NCBI RefSeq assembly: GCF_003610295.1
Contig: NZ_RAPV01000001.1
Span: forward strand, 3,720,001 to 3,784,000
Length of the DNA: 64,000 bases
Direction: 5' to 3'
From: Paraburkholderia sp. BL23I1N1
Lineage (GTDB): Bacteria > Pseudomonadota > Gammaproteobacteria > Burkholderiales > Burkholderiaceae
The number at the start of each line of letters is the position of its first letter. Positions within the stretch are counted from its first letter, which is position 1. Positions 17,093 to 24,990 of the stretch are shown in pieces. The notes beneath the pieces are model-generated. The model saw nothing but the letters and a program-made list of their open reading frames with translations. It was not told where the DNA came from and searched no databases. Position numbers and translations under genes: made by a program.

Positions 17093-17106
17093 TTTATGCG
17101 CATAAA
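17093..17106. promoter_or_regulatory. parS site 1
   Basis: The perfect 14-bp palindrome TTTATGCGCATAAA lies in the gap between parA and parB. It is one of four identical copies near the par operon. I recall this core as the chromosome-2 centromere of Burkholderia cenocepacia. Confidence 0.92.
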
Positions 17107-17107
17107 T

Positions 17108-17770
17108 TCAGGGGAGCAAGGCTGCGATCTCGTTGGCGCACGCCCGTACTTCGATGGCGGCGAGCTTGGCGCCGCGATCGTTCATCTGAAGCACTGTCTG
17201 CCCCAACGCCATTGCCTGCTTATAGGCTTCGCGCGTCGGGATTTGGGTCTTAAGCAGTGGGAAACCGAGCTCTTCCAACGCGCGCTTCAGTTCGCGCGTG
17301 AGCATCCGTTTCTCTTCGGTCTTATTCAACAGAAAGACTGCGCGCAGGTCCTCGTTCATGACCTGGGCTTGCTGGACGAGCTTCACCAATCCGACGCTCG
17401 ACCAATAGTCAGCGGGTGACGACGACGTCGGCATGATCGCGACGCTGGCCGCGAGTAATACAACGCCCGAAACTTTCTCGGTGATGGAGGGGGGGCAGTC
17501 GACGACGATGATGTCGTAGTCCGCCACGAACTTCTTGATCTCGCGATGGATCTGGCTGCCGGCTTCGGAGAGGTTGACGACCGGAAAGGGGATGCCGGTT
17601 TCGCCGTCTGATGATGCGCTGGCCCAATGGATCAGTGTGTTTTGACCATCTGCGTCTACGACGAGGACGCGCTTGCCTTTCTCATGGAACGCAGCGCCGA
17701 GGTGCATCGCGATTGTGCTCTTCCCGACCCCACCCTTCTGCTGAGTTACCGCGATGATTTCTGCTGCCAA
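17108..17770 (-). CDS. parA: Chromosome-partitioning ATPase ParA
   Basis: The 220-residue protein is a short (type Ib-like) ParA without an N-terminal helix-turn-helix. The deviant Walker A motif KGGVGKST is at about residues 12-19, VLVVDADGQNT follows, and the Walker B is IIVVDCPP. It binds non-specific DNA with ATP and moves ParB-parS complexes. It is transcribed leftward ahead of parB from a region with three more parS sites. Confidence 0.96.
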   Translation of the reverse strand: MAAEIIAVTQQKGGVGKSTIAMHLGAAFHEKGKRVLVVDADGQNTLIHWASASSDGETGIPFPVVNLSEAGSQIHREIKKFVADYDIIVVDCPPSITEKVSGVVLLAASVAIMPTSSSPADYWSSVGLVKLVQQAQVMNEDLRAVFLLNKTEEKRMLTRELKRALEELGFPLLKTQIPTREAYKQAMALGQTVLQMNDRGAKLAAIEVRACANEIAALLP

Positions 17771-17872
17771 TCTTCACCTCCTCTTTTTAGACGCAGATGG
17801 ATTTTACCTGGATGAATTCGCATTTCAATCGTTTTTGTGTAAACGCGGGAAGAATTAGCCGTTCGGGATAGG

Positions 17873-17886
17873 TTTATGCGCATAAA
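17873..17886. promoter_or_regulatory. parS site 2
   Basis: Perfect TTTATGCGCATAAA palindrome, about 105 bp upstream of the parA start, close enough to affect par transcription. Confidence 0.92.
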
Positions 17887-18190
17887 GAGGATTGGGGCAT
17901 GGTGAGCGATAGCGTGGCGGCCGTGAATTGCGATCAGCGGTGACGCGTTGGTGGTGTCTGTGAGATATCCGACGCTGTGGGACGCGAAAGGGATGAGGCG
18001 GCGGCGCGATACAGCGCGATAAGAGGCGGCACTGCTTGGATAGCGGAGCATCGACCATTTCGGATTCGACGCGGTCCCGCTCGGTCTGGCGATGCTCAAC
18101 AGCATCGCTTTTCGGATGGACGGTCTTTTGGCGGCGAGAGGCATTTGCTGGCCATGAGTGAGCCCAGGCGAGCCATTTCCCGCAGACAAC

Positions 18191-18204
18191 TTTATGCGCA
18201 TAAA
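18191..18204. promoter_or_regulatory. parS site 3
   Basis: Perfect TTTATGCGCATAAA palindrome in the gene-free region, just before the pentamer repeat tract. Confidence 0.92.
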
Positions 18205-18280
18205 CCCTTCGGGCCGCAGTCGCGCATCGAGTCGTCGCCGTCGTGGTGTCTGACTACGCGGATCGACGCATGATGCTGTC

Positions 18281-18330
18281 GGCACGGCACGGCACGGCAC
18301 GGCACGGCACGGCACGGCACGGCACGGCAC
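18281..18330. repeat. Pentanucleotide tandem repeat (GGCAC) x10
   Basis: Ten uninterrupted copies of GGCAC, directly followed by the heptamer tract. It lies between parS sites 3 and 4. Confidence 0.97.
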
Positions 18331-18331
18331 C

Positions 18332-18366
18332 CGAACGCCGAACGCCGAACGCCGAACGCCGAACGC
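18332..18366. repeat. Heptanucleotide tandem repeat (CGAACGC) x5
   Basis: Five perfect copies of CGAACGC sit between the pentamer and hexamer tracts. Confidence 0.95.
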
Positions 18367-18370
18367 CTAG

Positions 18371-18699
18371 GACTGGGACTGGGACTGGGATTGGGACTGG
18401 GACTGGGACTGGGACTGGGACTGGGACTGGGACTGGGACTGGGACTGGGACTGGGACTGGGACTGGGACTGGGACTGGGACTGGGACTGGGACTGGGACT
18501 GGGACTGGGACTGGGACTGGGACTGGGACTGGGACTGGGACTGGGACTGGGACTGGGACTGGGACTGGGACTGGGACTGGGACTGGGACTGGGACTGGGA
18601 CTGGGACTGGGACTGGGACTGGGACTGGGACTGGGACTGGGACTGGGACTGGGACTGGGACTGGGACTGGGACTGGGACTGGACTGGGACTGGGACTGG
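18371..18699. repeat. Hexanucleotide tandem repeat (GACTGG/ACTGGG) x~55
   Basis: About 55 copies of the hexamer ACTGGG run for roughly 329 bp. I see two irregularities: a T for C near 18391 and a missing G near 18682. All three frames on both strands stay open through most of the tract, producing artefact ORFs. Copy number is likely to vary between isolates. Confidence 0.97.
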
Positions 18700-18813
18700 C
18701 GCAAAGCACCGCGCTCACGCTTGTAGCAGGCAAGCTCCACACTATGAGCCGAAGCGTCCAACAGAGTGACGCGTGCCATCCCAAGTCACGCGACGACAAC
18801 ATCCCACATGCGC

Positions 18814-18827
18814 TTTATGCGCATAAA
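18814..18827. promoter_or_regulatory. parS site 4
   Basis: Perfect TTTATGCGCATAAA palindrome about 110 bp beyond the hexamer tract and 160 bp before arsC. Confidence 0.92.
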
Positions 18828-18985
18828 CCGAACGACGCCATCACCAACAGACAAAGAGCCCCTTCGGCAACCCAACGAAACCTGATCGCCCACCTCGGCG
18901 AAGGACCCCACCCGATCCTCCACCCGCTAAAATCCCCGCAAAAAGCTCCCTGCAGCCCAACACAACCACCGCCTACCCAATAGCC

Positions 18986-19345
18986 ATGATTACCATCTAC
19001 CACAACCCGCACTGTTCAAAATCGCGAGCGACGTGCGACCTGATTGCCGGCACCTACAACAGCGCAAACGAACCAACGGAAATTGTCGAATACCTGAAGC
19101 AGGCGCTCACGGTCGCGCAGTTAAAGCCACTCAACGCACAACTAGGCTGCACAGTTCGAGAGATGATCCGCGACACAGAAGCCGAGTACAAAGCACTCGA
19201 TCTCTCCGACGTCACGCTGAGCGACGCTCAGTTATACGAAGCATTAGCAAAACACCCCGTCCTTTTGCAACGACCGATCGTCGTGCGAAACGGGCGTGCC
19301 GTGATTGGCCGTCCGCCGGAAAATGTCGAAGCGCTATTCAAGTAG
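18986..19345 (+). CDS. arsC: Arsenate reductase, glutaredoxin-coupled ArsC family
   Basis: The 119-residue thioredoxin-fold protein has the family N-terminus (ITIYHNPHCSKSRAT, with the catalytic Cys at residue 10) and the later segment RPIVVRNGRAVIGRPPE, holding conserved Arg residues. E. coli-type ArsC reduces arsenate to arsenite with glutaredoxin. No other ars genes are nearby, so the true substrate may differ from arsenate; family members also include YffB-like proteins. Confidence 0.88.
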   Translation: MITIYHNPHCSKSRATCDLIAGTYNSANEPTEIVEYLKQALTVAQLKPLNAQLGCTVREMIRDTEAEYKALDLSDVTLSDAQLYEALAKHPVLLQRPIVVRNGRAVIGRPPENVEALFK

Positions 19346-19372
19346 GCGTCGAACCACCACCATCTGCGTGAC

Positions 19373-20357
19373 CTAGGCCTTGGCAGGCAATGCAGCGTCC
19401 TTCGTGACGATCTTCGTCGGAATAATGCGCAGTTCGCTGAACGTGTCGGCAATACGTTGTTGTTCTTCTAATACGTTTGCATCGACGGGTTTGTAGATAT
19501 GCGCGTAGTGCCGCAAACCCGCTTCGATCACGCCTGCGTTGAGCCCCTGGATCGGCGCGAGCTGTGCGGCTGCCTCACTGTAGTGGCCGCGTACCCACGC
19601 CCCCTCTTTACCTACCTCGTCCATCACGATCGCGAGCACGTCGCCGTTTTGCTGCGCAAACGGCCGCGCGCTCAGGAAGAACTGATGGTGACTCACGATA
19701 CCTTCGGCGTCGACGAGCAAGCGGGCATTCGACTGGCGTTTTGCCGCCTCGAGGAACGGGTCCCAGATCGCCCATGCGTCGATCGCACCGCGTTCGAAGG
19801 CTGCGCGCGCGTCGGCGGGCGCCAGAAAAAACAGGTTGGATATCGCTGTAGTTCACGCCGCTCTTCTGTAAGGCGGCGACCAGAAACCAGTGAACATCCG
19901 AACCTTTGTTGAGCGCGATCTTTTTGCCCTTCAGATCGGCCAGCGTTTTGATCGGTGCATCCCGATGCACGAGGATGCCTTCGGCATGCGGCGTCGGAAT
20001 CTCATAAGCGGCGTAGACGAAGTTCGCGCCAGCCGCCTGCGCGAACACGGGCGGCGCCTCGCCGACATAACCGAAGTCGATCGCGCCGACATTCAACCCT
20101 TCGAGCAGCTGCGGTCCGGCGGGAAACTCGGTCCACTTAACCGTCACGCCAAGCGGCGCGAGCCGCTTTTCCAGCGTGCCGTGCGCCTTCAGCAAGACGA
20201 GGGTGTTGGCCGCCTTCTGATAACCGATACGAAATTCCTTTGCATGGGCGTCCGCGGCGAAGACAGACGGGGACACAAGGGGCAAGGCCGCGGCGGCCAG
20301 CGAGGCGCCCACGCCGGCGATAAACGCGCGACGGTTGAGCAGCGGATGACGGGACAT
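19373..20357 (-). pseudogene. ssuA: Aliphatic sulfonate ABC transporter substrate-binding protein, frameshifted
   Basis: Two frames together encode one SsuA-like periplasmic binding protein. The N-terminal frame has a Tat/Sec-type signal (NRRAFIAGVGASLAAAALP) and runs to DIQPVF. The other frame resumes with LAPADARAAFERGAIDAWA, as in E. coli SsuA, and ends at 19373. The break falls at a run of six A (plus strand 19826-19831) where five would keep the frame. It is either a real disruption or a homopolymer error. No SsuB/C or SsuD partner is adjacent here. Confidence 0.88.
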
Positions 20358-20589
20358 AAAAGTGCTCGTTCAAAAGACGGCCGCAAAACGGACCGATTGG
20401 CGTCGACGATAATTCGTCTGCAAGCCTGGACGAACCGATAAATTCGCATAAGCAAATCACGCTGACTGGCACGGGGCAGGCACGGCACACGCGCGGCACG
20501 CACCGGCGGTTCTTATCTGCGTGCCCGGCTGCGTCAAGCCGCCGCACCCCGCTACAATCCGTCATCCGCGCGCAGTCGCGGTTGGGTTA

Positions 20590-21984
20590 ATGGAACAAAG
20601 GGACATCGTGCATCCAACGACAACACTCGCGCCGTGGTCATCCCACGACACTCAACTGATCTTGTCGTGCGTGCTCGGGCTCGCACTGATCATCGTGTTT
20701 ATCAGCGCGCTGAAGCTCGCGCCGTTTCTGTCGATTCTGGTCGGCACGTTCGCGGCCGGCTTTTCCACCGGCCTGCCGCTGGAAGCGGTGGCCAGCGCAT
20801 TCAGCAAAGGCGCCGGTGCGTTGCTCGGGGACGTCGGCATCATCATTGCGCTTGGGGCGATGCTCGGTGCGCTGATGGCGGAATCAGGGGCTGCCGACCG
20901 GCTCGTCTCGACCATCCTCAAACATTCCACGCCGCGCACGCTGCCGTGGATGATGGCGCTGGTGGCGATCATTGTGGGCTTGCCGCTCTTCTTTGAAGTG
21001 GGTCTGGTGATGATGGTGCCGATCATCTTCGTCATGGCGCGCCGCTCGCAGCAGCCGATCCTGCGGATTGCGATTCCCGCGCTTGCCGGTATGACCACGT
21101 TGCACGCACTGCTGCCGCCGCATCCGGGTCCGCTGATTGCGGTGAGCGCGCTGCATGCCGATCTCGGCCTGACGCTCGGCCTTGGCCTGATCGTCGCGAT
21201 TCCGGCGGTTATTCTCGCGGGTCCGGTCTATGGCATCTGGCTGTCGAAACGGATGCACGTGGTCGAGCCGGAAGAAATGGGCAAGCTCTTCACCGCGCAT
21301 CAAACCACTGGCGAGCCGCCGAGCTTCGCGATCTCGCTGATCACGATCCTGTTGCCCGTCGTGCTGATGCTGGGCCGCACGGTTGCCAAACTTCTGCTTC
21401 AACCCGAGACTTTCCTGTTCAACGCACTCAATTTTCTGGGTGAGCCGTTAGTCGCACTCGGCCTCACCGTGCTATTCGCGGTGGTCGCGCTGGGCTGGTC
21501 GCGTGGCATGGCGCGCGACCGCGTCGGCGGCATTCTGCGCAAGAGCTTGCCGCCGATCGCCGCGCTGCTGCTGACCATCGGCGCAGGCGGTGGCCTCAAG
21601 CAGGCGCTCGTGGTGGCCGGCATCAGCACAACGATCGGCAAGATCGCCGTCGGCGCGCACATGCCGCTGATTCTGCTGGCATGGCTGATCGCCGTCGCGC
21701 TGCGGCAGGCCACCGGTTCCGCGACGGTGGCGACCACCACGACCGCGGGCATTGTCGCGCCGGTCGTCGCGGGTCTCAGCACGACGCACAATTCGCTGAT
21801 GGCGCTCGCGATCGGCGCCGGTTCCGTGTTTTTCTGCCACGTGAACGACGCCGGCTTCTGGATGGTGCGCGAATACTTCGGGCTGCAATTGAAGCAGACG
21901 GTGATGGTCTGGTCGGTGCTGCAGACGATCGTATCCGTCGTCGGCCTGGTATTGACGTTCGTGTTGTGGACCGTGTTGACCTGA
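20590..21984 (+). CDS. GntP family permease
   Basis: The product of about 464 residues is a polytopic inner-membrane protein of the gluconate:H+ symporter (GntP) family, with signature-like segments LPPHPGPLIAVSALHADLG and GSATVATTTTAGIVAP. Members import gluconate or related sugar acids. A GTG at 20608 with AAGGGA upstream is an alternative start and may be better than the ATG used here. No gluconate kinase is adjacent, so the substrate is open. Confidence 0.93.
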   Translation: MEQRDIVHPTTTLAPWSSHDTQLILSCVLGLALIIVFISALKLAPFLSILVGTFAAGFSTGLPLEAVASAFSKGAGALLGDVGIIIALGAMLGALMAESGAADRLVSTILKHSTPRTLPWMMALVAIIVGLPLFFEVGLVMMVPIIFVMARRSQQPILRIAIPALAGMTTLHALLPPHPGPLIAVSALHADLGLTLGLGLIVAIPAVILAGPVYGIWLSKRMHVVEPEEMGKLFTAHQTTGEPPSFAISLITILLPVVLMLGRTVAKLLLQPETFLFNALNFLGEPLVALGLTVLFAVVALGWSRGMARDRVGGILRKSLPPIAALLLTIGAGGGLKQALVVAGISTTIGKIAVGAHMPLILLAWLIAVALRQATGSATVATTTTAGIVAPVVAGLSTTHNSLMALAIGAGSVFFCHVNDAGFWMVREYFGLQLKQTVMVWSVLQTIVSVVGLVLTFVLWTVLT

Positions 21985-22124
21985 GCCCGGTAACGGGAAT
22001 CGCGAACGGTGGCAGGAATTGACGCCTGGGTGTCAATTCCGTACGGCATTAGATGCTTACACTGCTTTGCCATAGACGAGGTGCAGTCCCGCACCTCGCT
22101 CCTGCCAACGTGGAGCCACCCATC

Positions 22125-22415
22125 ATGCTTGAACTGAGACCGTCCTGCGAAGGATGCGGCAAATCACTGCCGCCGAACGCGCCCGACGCGATGATCTGCA
22201 CGTACGAATGCACTTTCTGCGAAGTGTGTGCGCTCAGCACGCTGCGCAACGTGTGTCCGAATTGCGGCGGCAATTTCCAGCATCGGCCGATCCGCACGCG
22301 CGCGCAGTTGGCCAGGCATCCGGCTCGCGCCGAAGCGCATCCCGTCTCCATCGATGAAGCGTCGCATGCCGGATTCTTCGAGCGCTACCGCAACACGCCG
22401 CCTGGCGATCGCTAA
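22125..22415 (+). CDS. DUF1272 zinc-binding-type small protein
   Basis: The 96-residue protein contains the DUF1272 pattern of paired cysteines: CEGCGKSLP, CTYECTFCEVC and CPNCGGNFQ. This suggests one or two bound zinc ions. Function is unknown; family members are single-domain cytoplasmic proteins. The start at MLELRP is where the family begins. Confidence 0.9.
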   Translation: MLELRPSCEGCGKSLPPNAPDAMICTYECTFCEVCALSTLRNVCPNCGGNFQHRPIRTRAQLARHPARAEAHPVSIDEASHAGFFERYRNTPPGDR

Positions 22416-22495
22416 ACAAGCCACTCGCAGAATGGCGGCGTTCAATTCGCCGCCGTTCGCCGCAGCCTACACGCCCTCCGCCAGACGCCCCGCCT

Positions 22496-22705
22496 TCAAT
22501 CCTCGCTTCCACCCGTCCCCGGCGTCGCAATCCCGCTCACCGTGCGCGCAGCCAAACGCAGCAGGCGAATCTGTTTGCGGTAATTGCGGCAGCCGCTGCA
22601 CGTCGGCAGATGCAGCCGGATCGCGACCCATTCACTAGTCGTCAAACGGCGGTCGAGCGCGTCGGACAACAGGCGCGTGATGTGCTTACACTTCCCCATT
22701 CGCAT
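22496..22705 (-). CDS. Zinc-finger anti-sigma factor
   Basis: The 69-residue protein carries the anti-sigma zinc motif HLPTCSGC (HxxxCxxC) with an upstream Cys/His pair (CKHITRLL). There is no membrane segment, so it is a soluble anti-sigma factor. It overlaps the sigma gene by 20 bp, implying translational coupling, and should hold the sigma inactive. Thiol oxidation or zinc loss is the usual trigger in this class; that is inferred. Confidence 0.88.
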   Translation of the reverse strand: MRMGKCKHITRLLSDALDRRLTTSEWVAIRLHLPTCSGCRNYRKQIRLLRLAARTVSGIATPGTGGSED

Positions 22706-23294
22706 CCTCTCTGGATAGTCCCTTTTCGCTCAGGCAAGTGCGCAGGCGCAGCCGCGCGCGGTAAATCAGCACGCTGCAGTGATTGGCGGTCATCTGCAGT
22801 TCGGCGCAGATCGCTTCGGTTTCGAGATCGAGGAACTCGCGCATCATGAACACTCGCCCGATGTGCTCGGGCAGGTGTTCCAGACACATCTCGAACAAGG
22901 TCCAGAATTGCTGCTGACGCAACGCGGTCTCAGGCGTCGGCCACGGTTGCGGCTTGGTCTCGCGCGACCAGTGGCCGTTATCTTTGAAGAGTTCGCGATC
23001 GAGCAGCGTCTCGCCGTCGATTTCGGATTCGAGCGCCGACAGGTTCACCGTGCGCTGCCGGGCGCGCAAGGTGTCGACAAGCTTGTGCCGCAGGATGCCG
23101 AACACCCACGTCTTGTGTTCCGATTGCGCGGCAAACCGGTCGGCTTGCGTCCAGGCGGCGGCGAGAGCCTCCTGGACGGCGTCTTCGGCGGCAGCGGCAT
23201 CGCGGAGTTGCAACCGGGCGAAGCGCAACAGGTCGCGCCGCAGTTGCGTCAGATAGACGGGATCGTCGAGCGCCGGCCCGCTTACTTGCGCCAT
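22686..23294 (-). CDS. ECF RNA polymerase sigma factor
   Basis: With the start at MAQVSGPAL the product has 202 residues, normal for ECF sigmas, and GGAG lies 6 nt upstream. Region 2 is visible (RFARLQLRDAAAAEDAVQEA, later KTWVFGILRHKLVD), and region 4 ends with ICAELQMTANHCSVLIYRAR. The frame is open to 23555, so a longer N-terminus is possible (ATG at 23441). It is translationally coupled to the anti-sigma gene. The divergent exported peptide gene may be one of its targets. Confidence 0.9.
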   Translation of the reverse strand: MAQVSGPALDDPVYLTQLRRDLLRFARLQLRDAAAAEDAVQEALAAAWTQADRFAAQSEHKTWVFGILRHKLVDTLRARQRTVNLSALESEIDGETLLDRELFKDNGHWSRETKPQPWPTPETALRQQQFWTLFEMCLEHLPEHIGRVFMMREFLDLETEAICAELQMTANHCSVLIYRARLRLRTCLSEKGLSREDANGEV

Positions 23295-23744
23295 GGCATG
23301 CTCCGTCGCCGCGCTCGCGGTTGCCGCACGCTTTCTTCTGAATCGTGGTGGTTCATAGGCGGGTGAGTCTCCTCGCGCAGTTCCCGGAAATGTGCGCCAT
23401 TCTGCCGCACCTTCCTGCGCAAGCGAATCGGTATTGAACATGTGCCCGCCAACAAGCGATGACCTGATGACTTTAGTCGTGCCGCAACGGGCTTTATGAC
23501 AGGAAAAAACATTATTGCGAAAAATGAAATCAACGTTGCGGCGGCGAATCATCACTCGCAGCGCCCAGGCAAAGGCATGCTGTCAGGCATGTCTCAAACC
23601 CGCCCTAAATACCCATCCTGATTCTTTCATTATTTGAAAAAATGTCTTCCTGTCTTCGCTATTTTTAGGCGGACACTGAATCGTTACTCTTCAGTCCATC
23701 GATCGCACCAGATCGCAAACCAAACGCTGAAGAGGAGTCGCACC
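23295..23744. other. Divergent control region between sigma and exported peptide genes
   Basis: The gap contains the upstream open frame of the sigma gene and, near the right end, promoter and leader for the peptide gene with AGAGGAG before its ATG. No ECF promoter boxes could be assigned reliably. Confidence 0.45.
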
Positions 23745-23876
23745 ATGAAACGCATTCTCACGGCCCTGATCGCTTCCGTCGCCCTGTTTGCTGCTGCTTC
23801 GGGCGCAGCTGAAGCGGCTGCGCCGGCCCAATGCAACGGCCCGGCATCGTACTGCAACGTGTTCTTCGGTAACTGA
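23745..23876 (+). CDS. 43-residue exported peptide ending in CNVFFGN
   Basis: The product begins with a clear signal sequence (MKRILTALIASVALFAAASG, cleavage likely near AEA or AAA at residues 22-26) and leaves a mature peptide of only about 17-20 residues, QCNGPASYCNVFFGN at its end. A strong AGAGGAG lies upstream, and a terminator follows within 60 bp, so this is a real monocistronic gene. Its end matches the exported protein at 3278-3526. The two Cys residues could form a small loop. Function is unknown. Confidence 0.85.
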   Translation: MKRILTALIASVALFAAASGAAEAAAPAQCNGPASYCNVFFGN

Positions 23877-23933
23877 TTGTCTGCAGGACACAGGTCCAGC
23901 GCGGGTCTGCTGACGAGACGGGTTCTCGAAATC

Positions 23934-23963
23934 AAAAAAGGGCGTCGATAAAGACGCCTTTTT
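23934..23963 (+). terminator. Terminator of the exported peptide gene
   Basis: A-rich DNA, then GGCGTC (23941-23946), a GATAAA loop, GACGCC (23953-23958) and a run of five T form a typical intrinsic terminator. Confidence 0.85.
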
Positions 23964-24147
23964 GCATTTAATCCAACACGTTTGACGCGCTTTTGAAAAT
24001 GCCGATGATGCCCGACTGTTTGCCGGGACTGAGGGCTGGCAGCGTGTGGACGGCAATTTCGCCGTCCCGGAATGACAGCAAAAAACACGCTTGTGCCTAA
24101 AAACGCCCTAGGCCGAAAGCATGCTTGATTGACAAGGCAAAAGTACC

Positions 24148-24216
24148 AGTTATCCACAAGGTTATTCAGTGATTCTGTGGATAACTTTTGGTGCTACCGG
24201 GTTATCCACCGGTAGC
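24148..24216. promoter_or_regulatory. DnaA-box cluster with hairpin
   Basis: TTATCCACA (24150-24158) and TGTGGATAA (24176-24184) are two perfect consensus DnaA boxes in inverted orientation, each inside an 11-bp perfect inverted repeat (AGTTATCCACA/TGTGGATAACT). A third box, TTATCCACC (24202-24210), overlaps the hairpin GCTACCGG (24193-24200)/CCGGTAGC (24209-24216). A weaker TTATTCAGT lies at 24162. The cluster sits in the gap before the FMN reductase gene and could regulate it, or act on DnaA availability. Confidence 0.75.
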
Positions 24217-24352
24217 AACTTCCACGACGGAAGCCCGCGCGGCCCGAAGTGGGCGTTTTTGTACCCGCCGCCGCCATCCCTTACGGCTTTTGCCTATGAT
24301 GGACAGTTCGTACCCTTTTGCGCGTCAAGCGCCTCACCTCAAGGAAGCGAAC

Positions 24353-24907
24353 ATGGCCTATCACATCGCAGTCGTTGTCGGCAGCCTGCGCCGCGAGTCG
24401 TTCAACCGCCAGTTGGCGCAAGCCGTGATTTCACTCGCGCCCGCGGACTTCACGTTCGAATTCATCGATATTGGCTCGTTGCCGCTTTACTCCCAGGATT
24501 ACGACGCGGATTATCCCGACGTCGCCAAACACCTGAAGAAGCGTGTCGAAGCCGCCGACGCTCTGCTGTTCGTCACGCCCGAGTACAACCGCTCCATGCC
24601 GGGCGTTCTGAAGAACGCGCTCGACTGGGGCTCGCGGCCGTGGGGTACCAATTCGTGGGGCAACAAGCCTGGCGCGGTGATCGGCACGTCGCTCGGCGCG
24701 ACCGGCACGGCGCTGGCGCAACAGCATCTGCGCAATGTGCTGGGGTACCTCGATGTCGCCACACTCGGCCAGCCTGAAGTGTTCATCAAGCACGACCCGG
24801 CGACCATCAATGAGAAGGGCGAAATCGTGAACGACGGCACCCGCAAGTTCTTGCAGAGTTTCGTCGACCGCTACGTTGCGTGGGTCAAACGTCACACCGT
24901 CGCCTGA
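24353..24907 (+). CDS. NADPH-dependent FMN reductase
   Basis: The 184-residue flavodoxin-like protein has the FMN phosphate loop GSLRRESFNRQLA at the N-terminus and the family signature TPEYNRSMPGVLKNALDW (about residues 77-94). Relatives (ChrR/SsuE/azoreductase-like) reduce FMN, quinones or chromate with NAD(P)H. The ATG has AAGGA upstream. An ssuA-like gene lies 4 kb away, but nothing shows a shared pathway. Confidence 0.94.
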   Translation: MAYHIAVVVGSLRRESFNRQLAQAVISLAPADFTFEFIDIGSLPLYSQDYDADYPDVAKHLKKRVEAADALLFVTPEYNRSMPGVLKNALDWGSRPWGTNSWGNKPGAVIGTSLGATGTALAQQHLRNVLGYLDVATLGQPEVFIKHDPATINEKGEIVNDGTRKFLQSFVDRYVAWVKRHTVA

Positions 24908-24990
24908 CGGCCAATTCGCTTACCCGTCCGCACCAGGACACGCCGGCGTGCCGCGACCTCGCGGCACGCCGACGCGGTCACCGCGTCCGC

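Larger units (their letters stand above)
17771..18985. other. Centromere-like region with no gene
   Basis: About 1.2 kb between parA and arsC holds three parS palindromes and three adjoining tandem repeats. Open frames here are made only by the repeats (Pro-Ser, Gly-Thr or Gly-Leu runs) and are not credible genes. The par promoter must lie at its left end. Confidence 0.8.

Noticed and set aside
16193-17419. 408-residue plus-strand open frame across parB and parA
   Set aside because: It is antisense to two well-supported genes.
18192-18983. Several 100-250 residue open frames made of Pro-Ser, Pro-Val, Gly-Thr, Gly-Leu or Asp-Trp runs
   Set aside because: They are generated by the hexamer tract, which has no stop in any frame. 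There is no ribosome site or matching flanking coding signal.
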